30,405 nucleotides of DNA. Origin: an uncultured Pseudomonadota bacterium (GTDB taxonomy: Bacteria > Pseudomonadota > Gammaproteobacteria > Steroidobacterales > Steroidobacteraceae). Both the position numbers and the translations under genes were made by a program. The notes under the pieces were generated by a model. The model saw nothing but the letters and a program-made list of their open reading frames with translations. It ran no database searches and was not told the DNA's origin. Shown in pieces: positions 24,673 to 30,405 of this stretch. The stretch's first letter is position 1, and every line of letters begins with the position of its first letter. The stretch spans positions 1-30,405 of the forward strand of contig CAITAM010000274.1 of the NCBI GenBank assembly GCA_903890265.1, in the 5' to 3' direction.

Positions 24673-24819
24673 ATGAACTGGGGAGTTGTGAGCGGCATCG
24701 CGACACTGGTGTCGATGCTCGCCTTCATTGGCGTCGTCGCGTTCAGCTATTCAGGCCGGCGCAAAGCGGAATTCGATCGCCTGGCCCGGGTCCCGCTGGA
24801 GGAGGGTCAGCAGCCATGA
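24673..24819 (+). CDS. ccoQ: cbb3-type oxidase subunit CcoQ
   Basis: 48 residues, typical of CcoQ. There is a single hydrophobic helix (about residues 4-26, GVVSGIATLVSMLAFIGVV) followed by a basic SGRRKAEFDR stretch and an acidic tail. CcoQ stabilises the cbb3 complex and helps CcoP assemble. The ATG lies one base after the ccoO stop, and the TGA overlaps the ccoP start as ATGA. It is too short for an ordinary ORF cutoff but sits exactly where ccoQ belongs. Confidence 0.93.
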   Translation: MNWGVVSGIATLVSMLAFIGVVAFSYSGRRKAEFDRLARVPLEEGQQP

Positions 24820-25727
24820 CGGTATTCTGGACCACCTGGATTATTGTCCTCACGCTCGGCAACGTGCTCTTTGCGCTCTGGTTGCTGTCCTCGACCGCGA
24901 GGAAAAAGCATGGCGATGCGGCGGCGGGCCCGGAGACGACCGGGCACACCTGGGACGGCGACCTCGCGGAGTACAACAATCCCCTGCCACGCTGGTGGCT
25001 CGGCATGTTCTACCTCAGCATCGTGTTCGGACTGGGGTACCTTGTGCTCTACCCGGGACTCGGCGCCTACCGCGGGACCCTCAACTGGTCGCAGGCGAAT
25101 CAGTGGGCCGGCGAGATGTCGGCAGCCCGGGTCTCCGGCGACCGGATCTACGCACGCTACGCGGCGATGGACGCGTCCGCTCTGCAGCACGACCCGCAGG
25201 CCATGCAGACGGCGCGGCACCTGTTTGCGGTCAACTGCGCGCAATGCCATGGCGCGGACGGCCACGGCGCGCGGGGTTTTCCAAATCTCTCGGCGGCGAA
25301 CTACCAGTGGGGCCGGGATCCGGACACCGTGATCCAGACCATCACGGAGGGGCGCGAGGCCGCCATGCCCGCCTGGGGCGAGGTGCTCGGCGACAACGGC
25401 GTCCGTCAGGTCGCCGAGTACGTGTACACGCTCTCCGGCCGCACCGGCGAGCCTGCGCTCGCCCGTGAGGGCCAGGCGCTCTTCGCCACCTATTGCGTCG
25501 CGTGCCACGGCCAAGACGGACGCGGGACCGCCGCGCTCGGTGCGCCGAACCTGACCGATACGGTCTGGCTCTATGGCGGCTCGGTCGCCTCCATTGCCGA
25601 GACGGTCACCAAGGGCCGTCAGGGGCAGATGCCGAGCCAGGGCTCGCGCCTGACGCCAATTCAGATCCGGCTGCTCGCCGCGTACGTCACGGGCCTCGCC
25701 GAGGAGAGCAATGGCCAGCAGCCCTGA
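24816..25727 (+). CDS. ccoP: cbb3-type cytochrome c oxidase subunit III (CcoP), diheme cytochrome c
   Basis: 303 residues. Two N-terminal membrane helices (about 5-25 and 60-80) enclose the WDGDLAEYNNPLPRWW segment typical of CcoP. Two cytochrome c domains follow, with heme motifs CAQCH (Cys141, Cys144, His145) and CVACH (Cys227, Cys230, His231). Met184 (AAMPAW) and Met272 (GQMPSQG) are likely axial ligands. It is the entry point for electrons from soluble cytochromes c. The gene overlaps ccoQ by 4 bases and the following small gene by 17. Confidence 0.97.
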   Translation: MTVFWTTWIIVLTLGNVLFALWLLSSTARKKHGDAAAGPETTGHTWDGDLAEYNNPLPRWWLGMFYLSIVFGLGYLVLYPGLGAYRGTLNWSQANQWAGEMSAARVSGDRIYARYAAMDASALQHDPQAMQTARHLFAVNCAQCHGADGHGARGFPNLSAANYQWGRDPDTVIQTITEGREAAMPAWGEVLGDNGVRQVAEYVYTLSGRTGEPALAREGQALFATYCVACHGQDGRGTAALGAPNLTDTVWLYGGSVASIAETVTKGRQGQMPSQGSRLTPIQIRLLAAYVTGLAEESNGQQP

Positions 25728-26019
25728 GGAACCCGCGGTGGCGGCACCCCTCTCCCGCGAGCGGCGGCTCGAAGCCGTTGCGGTGGTGCTCTGGCCGTCA
25801 TTTCTGATCGCCGCCGTTGAGACGATGGCGTTCTTCGCCACGTTCGACCCGCTTGCACTGTACGAGCACGCGGAGGTGCTGAGGGACGCGTTCTCGCCGC
25901 GGGTGTTTGGCTACAGCGCGGGATTTTTCTTCTTCTGGGTATTCACTACGGCGTCCAGCGCATTGACGCTTTTCCTTGCCCGCAGCAGCCGGCTCGCGCG
26001 GACGGGCATGCCATCGTGA
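25711..26019 (+). CDS. Small two-helix membrane protein in the cco cluster, unknown function
   Basis: 102 residues. Two hydrophobic segments (about 24-47 and 68-90, the second rich in Phe and Trp) are joined by a loop with Asp, Glu and His. There is no Cys and no heme motif. The start ATG at 25711 has GAGGAG just upstream inside ccoP and gives a 17-base overlap, while the stop overlaps the ccoG GTG (GTGA). It is thus tightly built into the oxidase operon between structural and assembly genes. I do not recognise a named family; it occupies the place where small unnamed membrane genes occur in some cco clusters. A role in assembly or stability of the oxidase is inference from position. Confidence 0.8.
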   Translation: MASSPEEPAVAAPLSRERRLEAVAVVLWPSFLIAAVETMAFFATFDPLALYEHAEVLRDAFSPRVFGYSAGFFFFWVFTTASSALTLFLARSSRLARTGMPS

Positions 26020-27407
26020 GCCAAGCAGCCCTCGACGCACCCGCAGCCGACGCCGAGTCCTACTACGCCCGGCACGAGAAGGTATACCCGCGCGAAACGA
26101 GCGGCGTCTACACGCGGCTTCGCACCGCCGCGGTCTGCGTGCTGCTCGGCTTGTACTACCTCGTGCCGTGGCTCGACTGGGGACCGCGACAGGCGGTCCT
26201 TTTTGACCTCCCGGCGCGCAAGTTCTACCTGCTTGGCCTGGTGCTGTGGCCGCAGGACTTCATCTATCTCACCTGGCTGCTCGTCCTCGCCGGGCTGACG
26301 CTGTTTTTCGTCACGGCACTCGGCGGTCGGCTCTGGTGCGGCTATGCCTGCCCGCAGACGGTCTGGACCGAGGTTTTCGTGCAGATGGAGCGCTGGGCCG
26401 AGGGCAGCAGGGCACGCCAGATGAAGCTCGACCAGGGCCCGTGGACTGCCGAGAAAGTCGGGCGCAAGTGCCTGAAGCACGTCCTGTGGGTGAGCTTCTC
26501 GCTCTGGACCGGCCTGACCTTCGTCGGCTATTTCTCGCCGATACGCCAGCTCGTCCCCGCTGCCCTGCACTTCAGCCTCGGTGGCTGGGAACTGTTCTGG
26601 ACGCTCTTCTACGGCTTTGCGACCTACGGCAACGCGGGCTTCATGCGCGAGCAGGTCTGCAAATACATGTGCCCCTATGCCCGCTTCCAGAGCGCGATGT
26701 TCGACCGCAATACACTCATCATCACGTACGACGCAGCGCGCGGCGAGCCGCGCGGCTCAAGACCCCGTAACGCGCCTGCCGCAGCGCGCGGCCAGGGCGA
26801 CTGCATCGACTGTACGCTCTGTGTGCAGGTGTGCCCCACCGGAATCGACATCCGCGCCGGGCTGCAGTACGAGTGCATCGCCTGCGCCGCCTGCATCGAC
26901 GCCTGCAACGGCGTCATGGACAAAGTGGGTTCACCGCGCGGCCTTATCCGCTACACCACCGAGAACGCCCTTGAGGGACGCCCCAACCGGATCGTCCGTC
27001 CCCGGGTGATCGTCTACGCCACGCTCCTGCTGATCGTGTTCGGCGCCGGCGTTACCGGGCTGGCGCTGCGCAAACCGGTTGCCCTCGACGTCATGCGCGA
27101 TCGTGCCTCGCTGTACCGGGAAACCGCAGCGGGTGACATCGAGAACGTCTACAACCTGAGAATCATGAACCGCTCCGAACGCCCCCAGCGTGTGCGGCTC
27201 TCGCTGGACGACGCCAGCGGTCTGCATCTCGATCCCGCACAGCCCGATCGGTACGAGGTTCCGGCCGGTGAGGCCATGCCGCTCGCCGTGCGCGTGCAGG
27301 CGCCGGCGACCGGGGCGTCGGGCGGCCGATCGTTCGCTTTTGTCCTCGAGCTACTGGATGCCGGGGGCGTCTCGCTGCACGAGCCATCCCGCTTCATTGC
27401 ACCGTAA
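26016..27407 (+). CDS. ccoG: CcoG (RdxA/FixG) cbb3 oxidase assembly protein, ferredoxin-like
   Basis: 463 residues. It has membrane helices at about 38-55, 70-105, 155-175, 190-205 and 330-350, and a cytoplasmic pair of [4Fe-4S] motifs: C-x2-C-x2-C-x3-CP at 263, 266, 269, 273 and C-x2-C-x2-C-x3-C at 287, 290, 293, 297. The WCGYACPQTVWTEVF block (107-121) and CKYMCPYARFQSAMFD (215-230) are characteristic. The C-terminal periplasmic domain is Ig-like. CcoG is thought to reduce copper for delivery to the CuB site. The GTG at 26016 overlaps the previous stop (GTGA); no better ATG exists. It is followed by ccoH at ten bases. Confidence 0.95.
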   Translation: MSQAALDAPAADAESYYARHEKVYPRETSGVYTRLRTAAVCVLLGLYYLVPWLDWGPRQAVLFDLPARKFYLLGLVLWPQDFIYLTWLLVLAGLTLFFVTALGGRLWCGYACPQTVWTEVFVQMERWAEGSRARQMKLDQGPWTAEKVGRKCLKHVLWVSFSLWTGLTFVGYFSPIRQLVPAALHFSLGGWELFWTLFYGFATYGNAGFMREQVCKYMCPYARFQSAMFDRNTLIITYDAARGEPRGSRPRNAPAAARGQGDCIDCTLCVQVCPTGIDIRAGLQYECIACAACIDACNGVMDKVGSPRGLIRYTTENALEGRPNRIVRPRVIVYATLLLIVFGAGVTGLALRKPVALDVMRDRASLYRETAAGDIENVYNLRIMNRSERPQRVRLSLDDASGLHLDPAQPDRYEVPAGEAMPLAVRVQAPATGASGGRSFAFVLELLDAGGVSLHEPSRFIAP

Positions 27408-27417
27408 GGAACGCGCC

Positions 27418-27921
27418 ATGGACATTGCCGTCGACGCACCACCTCGTGACCACTGGTACCTCGCCGGTGTCTGGCCGCTCGTGTTTTTCATCCCGCTGGC
27501 CACGGTCGTTGCCGGACTGTCGACCGTATGGATCGCCAACTACCGGCCTGATCCGCTCGTCGATGGTGGCGACCGACCGGACATCGCCGCCGCACACGCG
27601 GCACCCGCCGCCGACGAGGCGGCCCGCCGGCTTGCCGTGCACGGTGACCTCTCGGTGCGGGACCGGTCACTGACGATGACACTGTCAGCGACCGGCACCC
27701 TGCCCCGGCAGCTGCGCGTGGTGCTTGCCCACCCGCAGCGGGAGACGCACGACCAGGTGGTGATCGCGGAGCGGGCGCCGGACGGCAGCTACCAGGCCAG
27801 CCTCGATACCCTCGACACGGCCGCATGGTACGTGGCGGTCACGCCTACGGACGGCCGCTGGCGCGTCGTCGGTCAGGTCGGTGGCCGCCAGCCGCACACG
27901 ACGCTCGCGCCCCGCCGCTGA
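27418..27921 (+). CDS. ccoH: CcoH (FixH family) cbb3 oxidase assembly protein
   Basis: 167 residues. One membrane helix (about 16-40, ending ANYRPDP) is followed by a periplasmic domain of about 120 residues with the DLSVRDRSLTMTLSATG and LPRQLRVVLAHPQRETHDQ segments of FixH proteins. CcoH associates with the oxidase early in assembly and is needed for its maturation. The ATG at 27418 has AAGGA at 27406-27410, seven bases upstream, overlapping the ccoG stop; the longer open frame to 27190 lies inside ccoG and is rejected. The family is divergent, and order (G-H-I-S) supports the call as much as sequence. Confidence 0.9.
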   Translation: MDIAVDAPPRDHWYLAGVWPLVFFIPLATVVAGLSTVWIANYRPDPLVDGGDRPDIAAAHAAPAADEAARRLAVHGDLSVRDRSLTMTLSATGTLPRQLRVVLAHPQRETHDQVVIAERAPDGSYQASLDTLDTAAWYVAVTPTDGRWRVVGQVGGRQPHTTLAPRR

Positions 27922-27925
27922 ATCC

Positions 27926-30382
27926 GTGAGCCCGCCGCTGACCTGCTTCCACTGCGCTGAGCCGCTGCCCGTTCGCGGCCGGCGGCCGTCGGTTCGCGTC
28001 AACGGCGAGGAGGTGTCGTGCTGCTGCGCAGGCTGTGAGGCGGCGGCCCTCCTGATCAGCGGCGCGGGGCTCGGCGACTATTACCGCTGGCGGTCGATGC
28101 CTGCGCCGCGGCCGGCTGAGTCGGTCGGCGACCCGTACGCGCCGTTCGACCGCGACGAGGTGCTCGCTCATCAGCCGCGTACCGCCGACGGCCACGTGAC
28201 CGTGCAGCTGCTGTTCGAGGGGCTGCGCTGCCCGGCCTGCGGCTGGCTGATTGAACAGCGACTCGCGCAGCTGCCCGGCGTCCGCGGCTTTCGCGTCAAC
28301 CCGGCCACGGCGCGCGGCGAACTGCTGCTCAGCACCGCCGAGACGCCGCTGTCGGCGGTGCTGCGCGCAGTCGCGCAACTGGGCTACGTCGCCCACCTGC
28401 TCGGCGGCGCGGATACGCTTGGCATAGCGACCCGGGAGCGCCGCGAGGCGCTCAAGCGACTCGTCGTCGCGGGCTTTGGCATGATGCAGGTCATGATGAT
28501 CGCGGTCGGCCTCTACGCCGGCGCCTTCCATGGCATCGAACCCGTGGTAAGGCAGTACTTGCGGGTCATCAGCATGATCATCGCCACACCCGTGCTCGCG
28601 TACTGCTCGTGGCCGCTCATCCGTGGCGCGCTCGCCGGACTGCGGATCGGCCAGGCGACCATGGATCTGCCCGTCACGCTCGGGCTCGCGGCCGCGTACG
28701 TGGTGAGCGTGGTCGATACGCTCACCGGGCGCGGTGAGGTGTACTTCGACTCGGCGACAATGTTCGTGTTTCTTCTGCTCCTCGGCCGCTACGTCGAGAT
28801 GATTGCCCGGCATCAGGCAGGCTCGGCGACCGATGCCCTCACGCGCATTCTGCCGGTCAGTGCGCGACGCATCTGCCCGGACGGTCGTGAAGAGGACGTG
28901 CCACTGGCAGCGCTCGTGCCCGGCGATTGCGTCCGGGTCAGCGTCGGCGCCGCTCTGCCGGCCGACGGGGTGCTGGCCAGCGAGGTGGCGGAGCTCGACG
29001 AGGCACTCCTCACCGGTGAAGCCACTGCCGTCGTCCGCCGCGCGGGTGACCCGCTGATCGCGGGCTCGGTCAATGTCGGCGGGAACCTGAAGCTCACCGT
29101 AACGGCTACCGGCAGCGCCACCGTCCTCGCGGCCGTGGCGAGACTGCTCGAGCGTGCGACGTCGGACCGGCCGCGCCTTGCCCGCGTCGCAGACCGCGTT
29201 GCCGGACTTTTCCTCAGGTACTTGCTGCTGGTCGCGGGCGTGGTCGGTATCGTCTGGCTGCTCATCGATCCGTCGCGCGCGTTTGACGCCACGTTCGCCA
29301 TTCTGGTCGTCGCCTGCCCGTGCGCACTGTCGCTGGCGACACCGGTGGCGGTAGCCGCGGCGACAAGCCGGCTCGCCCGGGACGGGCTGCTTATCACGCG
29401 GGCCGATGCGCTGGAGGCGCTCGCGACAGCCGACATGGCCGTGCTCGACAAGACCGGCACGCTGACCCGCGGCGCACCGGGGGTTGGCGCCGTGACTCCC
29501 CTGTCCGGTCTCGGGATCGACGGGTGCATGAGTCTCGCCGCATCCCTCGAGCAGGGCTGCGGTCACCCGCTGGCACGGTCGTTCGAGGCCGCCGCGGCGA
29601 GGCCCGTGAGCGGCCAGCGCGTCATTCCCGGATCGGGCGTCGAGGGCGCGGTCGACGGGCAGCGGCTGCGTATCGGGCGGGCGGATTTCGTCGCCGAGCT
29701 GTCGGGCCCCAGGGCCTCTGCCTCCTCCGACGAGGGCATCTACCTCGGCACCGAGGGGGAATGGCTTGCCCATTTCTCGATCGAGGATTCTCTGCTCCCG
29801 TCAGCCGCGGGCGCCGTCGCGGGGCTGCGGGCGCGCGGGCTCGGCGTGTGCATCGTGAGCGGCGACAGCGAGGGGAGCGTCCGGCGGGTGGCGCAGCTAC
29901 TCGGGATCACCGCCTGCCAGAGCCGCGCAAAGCCCGCCGACAAGGTGGCCGTGGTGAACGCCCTGCGCGGCGAAGGGCACCGGGTCCTCGTCGTCGGCGA
30001 CGGCATCAACGACGCGCCGGGCCTCGCTGCCGCGCACGTGTCCGTCGCCATGGGCTGCGGCTCGGCGCTCGCGCAGGCAACGGCAGATATCGTCCTCGCC
30101 GGCCATCGGCTCGACGTGCTCGCGCCGGCGATCGATACCGCACGGCGCACGCTCGCGGTCGTGCGACAGAATCTCGTCTGGGCGGCGATCTACACCGCGC
30201 TCAGCCTGCCCGCCGCGGCGCTCGGCTTCCTGCCGCCGTGGCTGGCCGCACTCGGAATGTCGATCAGCTCACTCGTGGTGGTACTGAACGCGTCGCGACT
30301 GGTGCGGCGCCCGACGAGCGGCCGCTGTCCGCGCCTGTCGCGACGCCACGCGGTCGCCAGCGCAGAGGTCTGCGCGGGATGA
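27926..30382 (+). CDS. ccoI: CcoI, copper-translocating P-type ATPase for cbb3 oxidase
   Basis: 818 residues from the proposed GTG. An N-terminal cysteine-rich metal-binding region (CFHC at 7-10, CCCAGC at 32-37) precedes a heavy-metal-associated domain with the CPAC pair (Cys102, Cys105). The P1B ATPase follows with TGE at 363-365, CPC in the transport helix at 464-466, DKTGT with phosphorylated Asp508, the HP motif at 547-548 and GDGINDAP at 691-698. CcoI (FixI-like) moves copper across the membrane for oxidase assembly rather than for detoxification. Start choice is uncertain: GTG 27926 lies four bases after ccoH and is preferred over GTG 27881, which would overlap ccoH by 41 bases. It ends overlapping ccoS as ATGA. 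Confidence 0.95.
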   Translation: MSPPLTCFHCAEPLPVRGRRPSVRVNGEEVSCCCAGCEAAALLISGAGLGDYYRWRSMPAPRPAESVGDPYAPFDRDEVLAHQPRTADGHVTVQLLFEGLRCPACGWLIEQRLAQLPGVRGFRVNPATARGELLLSTAETPLSAVLRAVAQLGYVAHLLGGADTLGIATRERREALKRLVVAGFGMMQVMMIAVGLYAGAFHGIEPVVRQYLRVISMIIATPVLAYCSWPLIRGALAGLRIGQATMDLPVTLGLAAAYVVSVVDTLTGRGEVYFDSATMFVFLLLLGRYVEMIARHQAGSATDALTRILPVSARRICPDGREEDVPLAALVPGDCVRVSVGAALPADGVLASEVAELDEALLTGEATAVVRRAGDPLIAGSVNVGGNLKLTVTATGSATVLAAVARLLERATSDRPRLARVADRVAGLFLRYLLLVAGVVGIVWLLIDPSRAFDATFAILVVACPCALSLATPVAVAAATSRLARDGLLITRADALEALATADMAVLDKTGTLTRGAPGVGAVTPLSGLGIDGCMSLAASLEQGCGHPLARSFEAAAARPVSGQRVIPGSGVEGAVDGQRLRIGRADFVAELSGPRASASSDEGIYLGTEGEWLAHFSIEDSLLPSAAGAVAGLRARGLGVCIVSGDSEGSVRRVAQLLGITACQSRAKPADKVAVVNALRGEGHRVLVVGDGINDAPGLAAAHVSVAMGCGSALAQATADIVLAGHRLDVLAPAIDTARRTLAVVRQNLVWAAIYTALSLPAAALGFLPPWLAALGMSISSLVVVLNASRLVRRPTSGRCPRLSRRHAVASAEVCAG

Positions 30383-30405
30383 CCATTCTCTTCGTCCTGA
30401 TACCA
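30379..30405 (+). CDS. ccoS: CcoS cbb3 oxidase maturation protein (partial, start only)
   Basis: Nine codons, MTILFVLIP, run to the window edge. They match the strongly conserved N-terminus of CcoS, a short membrane protein needed for heme and copper insertion into the cbb3 oxidase. The ATG overlaps the ccoI stop (ATGA), the usual arrangement. The remainder is outside the window. Confidence 0.85.

Noticed and set aside
26747..26770. Possible repeat-rich interruption inside ccoG
   Set aside because: The GC-rich stretch only encodes a basic, Gly/Arg/Pro-rich loop before the ferredoxin motifs; the frame is continuous.
27845..29773. Open frame of 642 codons on the minus strand
   Set aside because: Antisense to ccoI, whose P-type ATPase motifs are all in the other strand; no family features.

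Overview
The window is a gene-dense, GC-rich stretch of bacterial chromosome. The gene content points to an aerobic or microaerobic Pseudomonadota, most likely a gammaproteobacterium. The support is ZapE, the very large NAD-dependent glutamate dehydrogenase, a ccoNOQP-ccoGHIS cluster, proBA, and GC-rich third codon positions throughout. I cannot name a genus. I see no tRNA, rRNA, insertion sequence, CRISPR array, phage gene or origin, and no gene-free stretch longer than about 225 bases.

Layout. Bases 1-7157 (+): the tail of an unidentified gene, zapE (cell-division ATPase), gdhB (glutamate to 2-oxoglutarate) and gpmA (glycolysis). Bases 7172-10092 (-): a probable operon reading kinase-like phosphotransferase, crotonase-fold enzyme, CysQ-type phosphatase (start and stop overlapping by 4 nt), then an adrenodoxin-type ferredoxin. 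Base 10229 onward (+): a PhzF-family isomerase. Bases 11157-14239 (-): a SulP anion transporter, a metallo-beta-lactamase-fold hydrolase and a thioredoxin-fold protein, closely packed.

Bases 14383-19982 (+): a compact molybdenum cofactor operon. It runs small exported protein, moeA, moaA, a moaC-mobA fusion, moaD, and a moaE-moeB-rhodanese fusion. Adjacent genes overlap or are separated by at most 22 nt. Between them the products cover GTP to cyclic pyranopterin (MoaA, MoaC), sulfur loading of MoaD and dithiolene formation (MoeB-rhodanese-MoaE), molybdate insertion (MoeA) and nucleotide attachment (MobA). No mog/moaB adenylyltransferase and no modABC molybdate transporter is seen here. The two fusions, the alternating-histidine linker inside the second, and the exported protein coupled to moeA are the most unusual features of the window.

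Bases 19998-22423 (-): proBA, the first two steps of proline synthesis, with a GTGA overlap. The 201-base divergent intergenic region before ccoN holds two perfect dyads. Bases 22625-30405 (+): a complete cbb3-type cytochrome oxidase structural operon (ccoN, O, Q, P), followed by a small two-helix membrane gene and then the assembly genes ccoG, ccoH, ccoI and the start of ccoS, cut by the window end. The product is a high-affinity terminal oxidase together with its copper and heme maturation factors.
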